NCBI GenBank assembly: GCA_026388095.1 | Contig: JAPLKL010000007.1 | Location: forward strand, 62,001 to 126,000 | Direction of reading: 5' to 3' | Source of the DNA: Elusimicrobiota bacterium | GTDB taxonomy: Bacteria > Elusimicrobiota > Elusimicrobia > UBA1565 > UBA9628 | Length of the DNA: 64,000 nucleotides | Shown here: positions 28,237-35,680 of the stretch, piece by piece | How positions within the stretch are numbered: the stretch's first letter is position 1 | How the letters are laid out: every line of letters starts with the position of its first letter | Position numbers and translations under genes: made by a program | The notes under the pieces: model-generated | Seen by the model: only the letters and a program-made list of their open reading frames with translations | Database searches by the model: none | What the model was told of the DNA's origin: nothing

Positions 28237-29475
28237 TTAACGTCGGGCCAGCAAGTCTTCGGTGCGGCCCACCAAGCCTGCGAAGCCGGCCAAGTCGCGG
28301 ACGGGCTCGAACTCCGAGTCGCTCTTGGCCAGGATCAGATATTTGCGCAGTTCGGCCCGCGAAGGCGCGGAGTCGAAGGTCCCGGCCAGGGCGCGCAGCG
28401 CCTCGTTGAACCGGCCGGAGACCGAGTAGGCCAGAGCCAACTGGTAATTGGCGGCGGCGTTGTTGGGCATGGCCTGCAAAGACCGCTGCAGGGGGAGGAC
28501 CGCATCTTCGCACAAGCCGAGGCGGTTGTAGGCGGCGCCCATGCGCTCGTAGAGGATGGAGCGCTGCACCGGGCTCAAGGCTTGCGCCTTGCCGTCGAGA
28601 CGGGCCGCGGTGTCGTAGGCGTTGATGGCGGTCCGGTACTGCCGGAACTTGAAGTTGTCGTCGCCGGCGGCCAGCGCGTCCATGACCGCGGGATCGGGCA
28701 GGGGTGCTGCGGCCAGCTCCCGGGCCAAAGCCGGGCCCTGGTCCTTGACCGCGTCGCGCAGCTCCTCGTCGCGGGAAGCCGGCGCGGCTTGGGCTATGAC
28801 GGGCTGGGAAGCGGCCGGATCGCCCGCCACGGCCGCGACATCCGGATAGGCGAGCATGGACGAGTATCGGGGGTTGCCGCGCAAGGTCTTGAGGATGAGC
28901 TCCTCCTGTCCGATCTGCCGCGCCCGCTCCAGGCTCGCGCCGAGGCTCTCCGCGGCCTTGGCCGGCTGGCCCAGGCGGCTGTAGGCGCGCGCCAGATTGA
29001 GAGGGATCATGGGGTTCTTCGGGGCCGCGGCCATGGCCGAGCGGTAGGCGGCGGCGGCCCGGTCGAAGTCCTGGACGGTCTCGTAGGACCAAGCCAGGCT
29101 GCGATAGAAGCGGGACGGGTCCGCGATCACCTTGAGGCCGGGGTCGGCGGCCATGGCCTGGGAGTAGGCGCTGACCGCCTCCTGGGCGTCCTGTTTGTCA
29201 GCGGCCGAGGGGACGGCGCTGCGGGAACCCCTTTGGGCGTGCGCGTAGCCCAGGAGGAAGAGGGCGCGGCTCTCAGGGCTGAGGCTGGCGGCCTTGGAGA
29301 ACTTCGTGATGGCCGCCGTGAAATCCTGCCGCTCCACGTCGGCCAGGCCCTTCTTGAGCAAGGCCTGGATCGGCGAGCGGTCCGCCGTATTCCCGGATCG
29401 ATCGGCCGCGGTCGCCGGAGGGGTCGCGAGGAGGGCGGCGAGCAGGCCGGTCATCGTCAGCAGCGTCGTTTTCAT
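28237..29475 (-). CDS. secreted TPR-repeat protein
   Basis: The 412-residue product has a signal peptide ending near A-T-A-A and several tetratricopeptide repeats. Examples are A-I-T-K-F-S-K-A-A-S-L-S-P, A-A-A-A-Y-R-S-A-M-A-A-A-P-K-N-P and L-Q-R-S-L-Q-A-M-P-N-N-A-A-A-N-Y. They fall in two clusters (about 40-200 and 265-385) separated by an Ala/Pro-rich linker. TPRs bind partner proteins, so a periplasmic scaffold is likely. GGAGGGA is seven bases before ATG 29475, which favours that start over ATG 29481. It is the first gene of a two-gene unit with the 337-residue secreted protein. Confidence 0.8.
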   Translation of the reverse strand: MKTTLLTMTGLLAALLATPPATAADRSGNTADRSPIQALLKKGLADVERQDFTAAITKFSKAASLSPESRALFLLGYAHAQRGSRSAVPSAADKQDAQEAVSAYSQAMAADPGLKVIADPSRFYRSLAWSYETVQDFDRAAAAYRSAMAAAPKNPMIPLNLARAYSRLGQPAKAAESLGASLERARQIGQEELILKTLRGNPRYSSMLAYPDVAAVAGDPAASQPVIAQAAPASRDEELRDAVKDQGPALARELAAAPLPDPAVMDALAAGDDNFKFRQYRTAINAYDTAARLDGKAQALSPVQRSILYERMGAAYNRLGLCEDAVLPLQRSLQAMPNNAAANYQLALAYSVSGRFNEALRALAGTFDSAPSRAELRKYLILAKSDSEFEPVRDLAGFAGLVGRTEDLLARR

Positions 29476-29596
29476 GGCCATTCCCTCCGCTGATGTTAGT
29501 ATGGGTCCTTATAGGGCCATTTGGCGAGGAGCGCTGGGCCTGGAGCTCCTTGGGCCTAAGGACCTATGCCCGGAGCCGCTCCAAAAAGCCGCAAAC

Positions 29597-29605
29597 TGCT
29601 ATAAT
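29597..29605 (+). promoter_or_regulatory. extended -10 promoter of tRNA-His
   Basis: TGC followed by consensus TATAAT ends ten bases before the mature tRNA 5' end. No good -35 is visible. Confidence 0.55.
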
Positions 29606-29615
29606 GTGGGCCTTC

Positions 29616-29693
29616 GGTGGGTGTAGCTCAGCTGGTTAGAGCGCTTGGCTGTGAACCAAGAGGCCGGGGGTTCAAGTCCCCTCACTCACCCCA
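29616..29693 (+). tRNA. tRNA-His (GTG anticodon)
   Basis: The cloverleaf folds completely. The acceptor stem is GTGGGTG with CACTCAC (one G-T pair). T8 and A9 are present. The D stem is GCTC/GAGC, the anticodon stem CTTGG/CCAAG carries loop CTGTGAA, and the T stem is GGGGG/CCCCT with loop TTCAAGT. The extra G at position -1 (29616) pairs with C73, the hallmark of histidine tRNA, and CCA is encoded. The stop codon of the convergent serine recombinase gene lies inside the tRNA 3' half, so this gene marks the left end of the accessory region. Confidence 0.97.
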
Positions 29694-31256
29694 TTTTGCA
29701 TTTCGAGCATAGAGAACCTCGTAATCCCCTTGAGCCCTCAGGGTTTTGCGAGGTTCTAACCGTTTATGGAGGGCCTGGACCTCGGGGGCGAACTCCTGGA
29801 AGAGGGCCAGCGGCTTTTGCATTTGAATCTCAAGCGTTCTGTCGGTCAGGACGAGGTTCAAACCGAGGCAGGAGAGGATTTCCCGCTTGACGGCCAGGTC
29901 GCCCGTCTCAAAGCGTCTACGGGCTGTTTCCGCAAAGGATAAAAGCCCCTCGGCTTGATTGATCCACGTCTCGGCCCGGTGGTTGGCGTCTGAGAGGATT
30001 TCCTCGGACCGCTTCTTTTCCTCGGCCAGTTTTTCCCGCCGCGCTCGAAAGTCCTCCGGCGAGATTTCGGCATCGAGGCGCATTTCAAAGAGGGCTTCAA
30101 TCTTTCTCTGGCAGGCATCGGCCCGCGAACGGTGATTCTTCAGAATGTCGTCCCTGTCGTTGCGTTCCTGGCCCTGCTCCTCTTTAAGGTATTTGATGGC
30201 CCACTGGTGGAACTCCGGCGGGATGGTGATCTTGTCCAGAGTCTCCTTGATTTGAAGTTCCAATTCGCTGTCTCGGATGGGCTTTTGGGAGCAGGTCGGG
30301 ACGATCCGTTTCGAGCAGCGGTAGTAGGTGTAATGATGGGTGTTGCCGTTTTTCTGATGCTTGGTTTTTTCTTCCGCCGTGATGGACGCTCCGCATTCTC
30401 CGCAGCGGATCAGGCGGGTGAAAGCGAAAATGTGCCGGGTCAGAGCCTCCGGCCTTCTTCCGTCCAGAAGCCCCTGCACTATGTCGAACTGGGTCTTTGA
30501 GATCATGGGTTCATGCTTGCCCGGATATAGGGTCCCGTTCCAAGAAAATTGTCCGTAGTAAAACGGATTGCGGAAAAGGGTGTAGAACTTGCTTCGCGTC
30601 AGCGGCTTGCCTTTGGGCGTTCTTAAACCAAAATCGTCGGCGCGGGAGTAGAGCGATTCGGCGGAGCATCGCTGTTCTATCAAGGTCAGCCAGAGGCGCT
30701 TGACCAACTCGAACCTTTCGGGGTCATTGTGGATCGGGAGCAGGTCCGGCAGGTTGTGCTTGTTGGACAGGTAGCCGATGGGCGGCTTGTGCGGGACCCA
30801 GCCCTGCTCGATCTTGGCCCGTTGCCCCCTCTTCGTGTTGACGCTCAGGTCCAGGATGAATTGATTCGCCATGCCGAACTCTAAATTCATCATCAGCACG
30901 TTGTCGGTGGGGTAGTAGCTCCTCTGGAAAGTCTGGATGTGTTTTATGAGCGATTGTTGGAGCATCCAGCTAATGGTCCCACCGTCCACGGGGTTCCGGG
31001 CCAGGCGGTCGAGTTTCCAACAGATGATCCCTTGGGCCTTGTCCACATGAATGGCCTCAATCATCTTGTTGAAGATCGGACGCCCTGGCGCTTTGGCGGA
31101 CTTTTCCTCGGTCAAGACGGCCTCGATGGTGAGATTCGCTTGCGTGGCCAGACGCTTCAACTCATCGATCTGCGAGGAAATAGAGGCGATCTGCCGATCT
31201 TCGTTCTCGGAAGATTTACGCGCATAGAGGAAATATTTGATGCCGGAGGGTTTCAT
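29682..31256 (-). CDS. large serine recombinase / integrase
   Basis: The 524-residue product has an N-terminal resolvase domain with Y-A-R-K-S (catalytic S15). It includes I-C-W-K-L-D-R-L-A-R-N-P, followed by the 'recombinase' domain (about 165-290) with Y-G-Q-F-S-W-N-G. A zinc ribbon has R-C-G-E-C-G plus a later C-S-K-R...C-S-Q, and a long coiled coil spans about 370-450. This is the architecture of phage-type serine integrases, which join attP and attB without high homology. The ATG shares one base with the stop of the MerR-like gene (TAATG). The C-terminal codons run into the tRNA-His 3' end, so the integration junction formed part of the reading frame. Confidence 0.93.
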   Translation of the reverse strand: MKPSGIKYFLYARKSSENEDRQIASISSQIDELKRLATQANLTIEAVLTEEKSAKAPGRPIFNKMIEAIHVDKAQGIICWKLDRLARNPVDGGTISWMLQQSLIKHIQTFQRSYYPTDNVLMMNLEFGMANQFILDLSVNTKRGQRAKIEQGWVPHKPPIGYLSNKHNLPDLLPIHNDPERFELVKRLWLTLIEQRCSAESLYSRADDFGLRTPKGKPLTRSKFYTLFRNPFYYGQFSWNGTLYPGKHEPMISKTQFDIVQGLLDGRRPEALTRHIFAFTRLIRCGECGASITAEEKTKHQKNGNTHHYTYYRCSKRIVPTCSQKPIRDSELELQIKETLDKITIPPEFHQWAIKYLKEEQGQERNDRDDILKNHRSRADACQRKIEALFEMRLDAEISPEDFRARREKLAEEKKRSEEILSDANHRAETWINQAEGLLSFAETARRRFETGDLAVKREILSCLGLNLVLTDRTLEIQMQKPLALFQEFAPEVQALHKRLEPRKTLRAQGDYEVLYARNAKWGE

Positions 31257-31429
31257 TACTTTCGGATCTTCTTGAGAATCTTTTCCAGCTCCGCTTGTTT
31301 GTACATCCGGTAGTTGTTCATGGGATGCCGGTAGGGAGAGAGCTTCCCTTGCTTGTCCCAATTCCGCAAGGTTTGAGGCGTCACGCTCATGAACCGTGCG
31401 GCTTCAAGAATCTTGAGGTAGCCTTTCAT
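31256..31429 (-). CDS. small MerR-like helix-turn-helix protein
   Basis: The 57-residue product is a single MerR/excisionase-type winged helix with L-E-A-A-R-F-M-S-V-T-P-Q-T-L-R-N-W-D-K-Q-G-K-L. It is coupled to the serine recombinase gene by TAATG. In IS607-type elements a MerR domain is fused to the serine recombinase; here it is separate. It may act as a recombination directionality factor or as the operon repressor, which is inferred from position. AAGG lies seven bases before ATG 31429. A consensus promoter sits directly upstream. Confidence 0.8.
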   Translation of the reverse strand: MKGYLKILEAARFMSVTPQTLRNWDKQGKLSPYRHPMNNYRMYKQAELEKILKKIRK

Positions 31430-31447
31430 TTTTAAACCTTGGTAAAC

Positions 31448-31476
31448 ATTATAAACACATTCGGAGGCGATGTCAA
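31448..31476 (-). promoter_or_regulatory. consensus sigma-70 promoter of the recombinase operon
   Basis: On the minus strand TTGACA (31476-31471) is separated by exactly 17 bases from TATAAT (31453-31448). The ATG of the MerR-like gene lies 18 bases beyond the -10 box. Both hexamers match consensus perfectly, stronger than any chromosomal promoter seen in this window. Confidence 0.85.
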
Positions 31477-31485
31477 CCATACGCA

Positions 31486-31662
31486 TTAACTTATCGTCTG
31501 GTTCTGGGTAGTGTCGGCGGTGTCAGCCCAATAGGTCCCATAGACAGTCTTATAAAACCGCAGGAGATTCCCGGCCTGCTCCATAGCCTCGGCGTCTGAC
31601 AAAGCAATGCCGTAACGCTTGAAGACCAACTCCCGGAACTCCTGGACGGCCGTGGCCTTCAC
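31486..31662 (-). CDS. small conserved-looking protein of unknown function
   Basis: From GTG 31662 the product is 58 residues. It has a helical block (V-Q-E-F-R-E-L-V-F-K-R-Y-G-I-A-L-S) and then D-A-E-A-M-E-Q-A-G-N-L-L-R-F-Y-K-T-V-Y. This pattern resembles short helical proteins often encoded in integrative elements, but I cannot name a family. GGAG lies eight bases before the GTG. The frame opens further upstream to 31806, though that part is low-quality coding. Its stop falls just before the promoter of the MerR-like gene. Confidence 0.5.
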   Translation of the reverse strand: MKATAVQEFRELVFKRYGIALSDAEAMEQAGNLLRFYKTVYGTYWADTADTTQNQTIS

Positions 31663-31780
31663 GGCGTGGGCTCCATCGGTGGGAAGGGGTGCGAGCCTTC
31701 CGCAAGGGAGTGCGAGGCTGGCCATGCATCCTTTGGCTGAACTGGCTGCCGCATGCACAGCGAGTAGACACTTCCCAGCT

Positions 31781-31889
31781 TTACCGGAACTACCGGGTTT
31801 TTGCAACTTCTTTCCCCGTCCCCTCTCCCCCCTAATCCCAAAAATCCCAAGAGTAGGAAATACCCGGTAAATCCGGTAAGACCCGGTGA
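31781..31889. repeat. iteron-like ACCGG/CCGGT repeats beside the primase gene
   Basis: TACCGG units occur at 31782-31787 and 31791-31796. The opposite-strand form CCGGTA or CCGGTG occurs at 31864-31869, 31873-31878 and 31883-31888. Within each group units are spaced about nine to ten bases, one helical turn. A pyrimidine-rich run (about 31801-31850) lies between the groups. The arrangement next to a P4-type primase suggests a replication origin or a repressor-binding array. No gene covers 31663-31897. Confidence 0.5.
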
Positions 31890-31897
31890 AATGGCAG

Positions 31898-33274
31898 TCA
31901 TTCGACCGACTCCGACTTCCAGAACACTCCGGGCCAGACCCTTACGCCGTCCGCACGGCCCTCCTTTGCCCCCAGGACTTCGCGTAGGCGCTTGTTAAAA
32001 GCCTGCTGGCTGGCCGGATGGGGTATCCCCGCCTTTTGGCCCCACTCCTTGTATTTCTGATAGACCTCGGCCTTGCCTACGGCCTCCCCCGATTTGGTCT
32101 CAAGGCGCTCGGATATAAACTCGAAGGCGTGGTCACATTGCCGCCGGTAGCTCTGTCCGGCTTCTTGGATGCTGGCGCAGGTGCTAAAGTCCTGTTGCTC
32201 CTCCAAGCGTCGAAGACCGACCAGAGCACGGTTTAGAAGGGCACTCCGGGCCTCTGGGGTGGTTAGGAGTTCGAGCAAGTCCTTTTTGGCCTTGGAGCCC
32301 TGGAAGTGGTTGGGGAATGGGATGATGACCCAGCGCCGGAAGTAGGCCGGGCTCAGGTCCCGCGACTCCGGCAGTTCGTTGGCGCTAAAAAGCAGCCGGG
32401 CCGTTGGGACTAGGTTGAAGGGCTGGCCGAATTTCCGTTCGGCCTTGATGATGTCACCGCCGACGATGGCCTTGAACACGTCGGACTGCTCCAGGCTGGA
32501 AGACGGGAGGTCCGCATAAACGTTGACAAGCTTGCCTTGAAGCTCTGCTGCTACAAAGCGGTTTCCTACGAGGTCCTGGAGCGATACATGGGACACACTT
32601 TCCTCACCTAAGAAGACCGCCAGCATCGAAAGAAAGGTGCTCTTGCCGTTGGCCCCGTCACCCAAGAGCGTAAACGCTTTCTGGAATTTCGTTGTAGGAC
32701 GCAGCAGGTAGCCAACCAGTTCCTCGGCCAGCGGCAAGGCATCCGACGGGAAGACCTCAGCCAGGAAGCGGTCCAGAGTCTCCGAGTGTGCGCCTGGGAC
32801 ATAGGCCGCATTGATTTGGAACGTTGAGCGGTATTCCGGCGAGTGCGGCTTGAGTTCGCCTGTGCGCCAATCCAGCATCCCGTTCTGGACGTTCAGCAGG
32901 TCCATGGCGGCCGGGTTCAGGTCATGCGCCGCAACCTTCGAGCTTTCCTTGACCAGCGCGGAAGTGGATTCGAGCCGGTCCGGCTTCGAGGCGGCCCCTA
33001 GTAGTTCGTGGGCGAGCCTGCGAGCTTTGTCTGCTCCATTGTGCCGGAAGACGCCGTCCTCATAGAGATGGAGCCGGACACCGACCCCGGCTTCGTCTAT
33101 CGGCGAGCTAAGGAAATGATGCTCGCGGGCTATCTCCCGCGCCAGGACAGCGGGGAGGAACGTATTGCCCTCGAACCAGGTCGCGGCAGGCCGGCATCGT
33201 TTCATGCCCTGAGCAACGCCCCGGACTTCCGCGGTGACACGCCAGGGTTTCACCTTATAACTGCCGACCGCCAT
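31898..33274 (-). CDS. P4-family primase/helicase (D5-like SF3 ATPase)
   Basis: The 458-residue product has the D5_N domain (about 80-190) and a superfamily 3 helicase core. Walker A is G-D-G-A-N-G-K-S-T (205-213), a Walker B-like N-V-Y-A-D-L-P follows, sensor 1 is L-L-F-S-A-N-E-L-P and an arginine finger is in Y-F-R-R-W. A C-terminal winged-helix segment follows. It would unwind DNA to start replication of the element. The N-terminal catalytic primase domain of P4 alpha-type proteins is absent, so this is a helicase-only form. Starts at M1 or M24 are possible. It overlaps the upstream HTH gene by 20 bases. Confidence 0.9.
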   Translation of the reverse strand: MAVGSYKVKPWRVTAEVRGVAQGMKRCRPAATWFEGNTFLPAVLAREIAREHHFLSSPIDEAGVGVRLHLYEDGVFRHNGADKARRLAHELLGAASKPDRLESTSALVKESSKVAAHDLNPAAMDLLNVQNGMLDWRTGELKPHSPEYRSTFQINAAYVPGAHSETLDRFLAEVFPSDALPLAEELVGYLLRPTTKFQKAFTLLGDGANGKSTFLSMLAVFLGEESVSHVSLQDLVGNRFVAAELQGKLVNVYADLPSSSLEQSDVFKAIVGGDIIKAERKFGQPFNLVPTARLLFSANELPESRDLSPAYFRRWVIIPFPNHFQGSKAKKDLLELLTTPEARSALLNRALVGLRRLEEQQDFSTCASIQEAGQSYRRQCDHAFEFISERLETKSGEAVGKAEVYQKYKEWGQKAGIPHPASQQAFNKRLREVLGAKEGRADGVRVWPGVFWKSESVE

Positions 33275-33500
33275 TACGGTTCCTGGTTGACTTTTGAGAT
33301 GCGGAAATTTGTTGGATTCGGCGGACGGTCACACCAAATTCGCGAGCCAATTTTTCCGCAGGCACCTTCTTCCTAAGCAATTGGGACAGTCGTCGACGGT
33401 CTAGAGGCTCCTTCTTGCCGATATAGATTGTTTTCCCCTGAGGATATCGGGCTCGGATTCTGTCCCGACATTTTATGCACAGCTCTTCATGATTTGACAC
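33255..33500 (-). CDS. small Mor-like helix-turn-helix protein with a CxxC
   Basis: From GTG 33500 the product is 81 residues. A Cys pair C-I-K-C near residue 8 is followed by R-I-R-A-R-Y-P-Q-G-K-T-I-Y-I-G-K-K. A helix-turn-helix comes next with V-P-A-E-K-L-A-R-E-F-G-V-T-V-R-R-I-Q-Q-I. The layout resembles Mu Mor/C-type activators, though it is shorter. GGAGG is four bases before the GTG and sets the start. The leader upstream forms a strong RNA structure ending in eight U residues. The end of the gene overlaps the primase start, so it may control replication genes. Confidence 0.65.
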   Translation of the reverse strand: MSNHEELCIKCRDRIRARYPQGKTIYIGKKEPLDRRRLSQLLRKKVPAEKLAREFGVTVRRIQQISASQKSTRNRNGGRQL

Positions 33501-33515
33501 ATGGCCTCCTATACC

Positions 33516-33616
33516 AAAAAAAAGCCCGTCACTGGAAAGACCATGCTTGGAAGATACTTCCATTGGACGAGAACCATTCCGGCTCTCAAGCACGATCTGT
33601 CCAGCGACGGGCTTTT
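33516..33616 (-). ncRNA. structured RNA, leader of the Mor-like gene or independent sRNA
   Basis: On the minus strand a 17-bp closing stem (33600-33616 with 33520-33536) leads into a second stem of about ten pairs. A junction follows with a 6-bp hairpin (AGAGCC/GGTTCT, loop GGAAT) and a perfect 6-bp hairpin (TGGAAG/CTTCCA, loop TAT). All four non-Watson-Crick positions in the stems are G-U on this strand but A-C on the other, which indicates that the minus strand is the folded product. The closing stem is followed by eight U residues and then the GGAGG of the downstream gene. It may be an attenuator, a riboregulator or a P4-like immunity RNA. I know of no matching class. Confidence 0.65.
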
Positions 33617-34171
33617 CGTGGTTTCTTCTATCCCTCCAGACGTGTTGGAGAGGGATTACGTATGACCACTTTCTTAAGTCCGTTACCTACCTGCTCTGCC
33701 ATAGATGACGCCGAGATTTCTCTTGGAACCCAGTGTTACTACTGGATATCCGAAATCTCCATCCCAGAGTTGGTGTCCCATTTTTTTGTTTGGAGGGACT
33801 GAACCAATATCAACGCCTCAAAGAACATTACGGCTAACTAAATCGTATGAAGAATTCGTGGTTGAATCAAGTGAAATACTCTAAAGGGAATTTCCAGCAA
33901 TCGGGATGGCCCGGATCGTCAGCGCTCGCGGTCGCCTGTGCGTCTGAGTTATTTTACAACTTGCGGCAGCCCTATTCCCGTCGTGCTCATAGAACAGCTT
34001 TGGTTGAGACCCCAGGTCCCCATTATGAGACCAAACGCCAGAACGTTACATTGTGGCGGAAGCCGCCTAGAATGCGTCGCTAGGGTGCGCCCTGGCCGCG
34101 TCTGGCGCGGCTGGCCCGGAGTCCAAGATTGCGGCCGCAGCCGAGCGCCGGCGCGGTTCGCCGGTCCGCAC
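33617..34171. other. 555-base stretch without a supported gene
   Basis: Short open frames on the plus strand have no ribosome binding site, no recognisable motif and poor composition, so I annotate none. The stretch is less GC-rich than the chromosome. It separates the structured RNA from the 3' end of the coiled-coil cargo gene and may hold the promoter for the RNA. Confidence 0.6.
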
Positions 34172-35458
34172 TCACCGCCCCACGCGCTCTTGGCTCTGGC
34201 GCCGCATCTTCCGAGACTGGCCATGCAGCAACGAAGCGGACGGTCCATACAGTTCCTTTGCATCTGCCTGTTGCTCTTGACGCAATGCCTCAAGCTGAGT
34301 CGGCGACATCCGCCGTCGCCACGATTCGGCCTCGGCCATGTAGTGCTGGATTTGTGCATACTGCGAACTTTCTGGATATTTTCTTCGGAAGGCTTCACCG
34401 TCCCGCATGACCGAATCAATATCATAATTATCGTGTGCCAAATAAACTAGTTGAGACTCCAGTTCTCCCATCTCATCCTTAGTAATGGAACTCTTTTTGT
34501 TAATTGCCTTGTGGAGAAACTCACACGCCGCGCTTAAGCGGCCCTCTTCCTTGAAGGCATCGAGGGCATCGGTTATGTCCTCAAATGTAGCGGTCCCATT
34601 GTCCAACCTCTTGTTCGCGTAGGCGACCGTTTCTCTCCGCTCCGCATCAGCAAGGACAGACTTATGTTCCATAATCCGCTGATGGATTTCATCGTATTTC
34701 TTCAGGCGCTCGTTGAGGGCGCTAAGAGAACCTTCTGCCATAGCCAACTTGCGTTGGAACTCTTCAGGGGATTTGCCGGCTAAGGCGACGGATTTAACAT
34801 CGTCGATCCGGTTTCTGAGGGCAAGGTGCATCTCATGTAGGTCCTTATCCTTGCTGAATACCGTCTTTCTCTTCTCCAGTTCGACAAATTGGGTTTCGAG
34901 TCGATTGAGACGCTTGGTCAGAGTGTCGATGCTTTGAGTATTCTTCGATAGATTTTTCTCATGCTTCTCAGAGACATCCTGTAGGGTCTTCACATCCGTC
35001 TCGACCTTTTCCACACGTTGCGTCAGATTTTCCAGTACACTGTCCTTGAATTTCGCGTTCTCCTGGACGAATTTTTTTACGCGCTCTTTCTCGATGCGGA
35101 CTAACACATAGCTGTAATCGTTGCATTTCTCGAAATCGTCCTGCTCCCATCCTGCCAGCAGTGTGCTTTGGGGGAGCAGTCGGCCTACTTCTTTTGCCAC
35201 TTCCCAACGGTCCCGGCCGGGGCCAGCCACCTTCTCCACATCTGTGGAATCCCAGACTTCCAAGTCGCCGGTTACCTGTTTGCCGAGATTCTTGATGGCC
35301 TGAAGACGCGCCTTGTCAGTGTCCGGGTCCTTGGCGACCCCGTAATACCACTCCCGGTCCCGTGGTAGCGAAGTGTAAAACGATGGCGGGGCACATTGCC
35401 CTGCAAAAATGGGCACAGCCCCGATCATGTTGAGGGCGAGAATCATCGTTGAAACCAT
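34172..35458 (-). CDS. secreted coiled-coil protein with an LPP20-like N-terminal domain
   Basis: The 428-residue product starts with a signal peptide (about 1-20, ending near F-A-G). The N-terminal domain (about 30-130) has W-Y-Y-G-V-A-K and A-R-L-Q-A-I-K-N-L-G-K-Q-V, then Y-S-Y-V-L-V-R-I-E-K, a layout like LPP20-type lipoprotein domains. A long coiled coil follows (about 130-270), with a helical tail. There is no lipobox. Function is unknown; an envelope-located structural or sensing role is inferred. GGGAGGT lies four bases before ATG 35458. It shares a repeated upstream sequence with the zinc-ribbon gene, so the two may be co-regulated cargo. Confidence 0.65.
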   Translation of the reverse strand: MVSTMILALNMIGAVPIFAGQCAPPSFYTSLPRDREWYYGVAKDPDTDKARLQAIKNLGKQVTGDLEVWDSTDVEKVAGPGRDRWEVAKEVGRLLPQSTLLAGWEQDDFEKCNDYSYVLVRIEKERVKKFVQENAKFKDSVLENLTQRVEKVETDVKTLQDVSEKHEKNLSKNTQSIDTLTKRLNRLETQFVELEKRKTVFSKDKDLHEMHLALRNRIDDVKSVALAGKSPEEFQRKLAMAEGSLSALNERLKKYDEIHQRIMEHKSVLADAERRETVAYANKRLDNGTATFEDITDALDAFKEEGRLSAACEFLHKAINKKSSITKDEMGELESQLVYLAHDNYDIDSVMRDGEAFRRKYPESSQYAQIQHYMAEAESWRRRMSPTQLEALRQEQQADAKELYGPSASLLHGQSRKMRRQSQERVGR

Positions 35459-35563
35459 AGGACCTCCCATGGGCAGCACCCTGCGTCGGTCACCTTAGAG
35501 TGATATGACGACAGTTTATCCGTGATCTTGAGACTTGTCAATTTCATCAGCCATCTCATCAGA

Positions 35564-35610
35564 CATCCGTTGGAGAGGGTGCCCTGAATGAATCAGCAGC
35601 AACCAACTCC
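35564..35610. repeat. upstream direct repeat, copy A
   Basis: About 45 bases here (beginning CATCCGT and including TGCCCTGAATGAATCAGC) recur with roughly one change in six at 36711-36755. Similarity fades over the next 20 bases. Copy A lies about 105 bases upstream of the coiled-coil gene start. The stretch 35459-35680 holds no gene. Confidence 0.65.
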
Positions 35611-35680
35611 ACCCTAGCGATTAGCCACGCACTATCAGCACCTCGTAGAGCGCGCTTTGGTAGGCCGACCGCCACTCATG

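Noticed and set aside
31663-31806. Longer form of the small protein upstream of GTG 31662
   Set aside because: The extra 48 residues lack structure and composition typical of the shorter form, and the ribosome binding site fits the GTG.
33516-33616. Retron or integron attC interpretation of the structured sequence
   Set aside because: No reverse transcriptase gene is present in the window and the ends lack the attC core GTTRRRY. The G-U pattern favours a transcribed RNA.
33847-34450. Overlapping plus-strand frames as cargo genes
   Set aside because: They have no ribosome binding site or motif, and part lies antisense to the coiled-coil gene.
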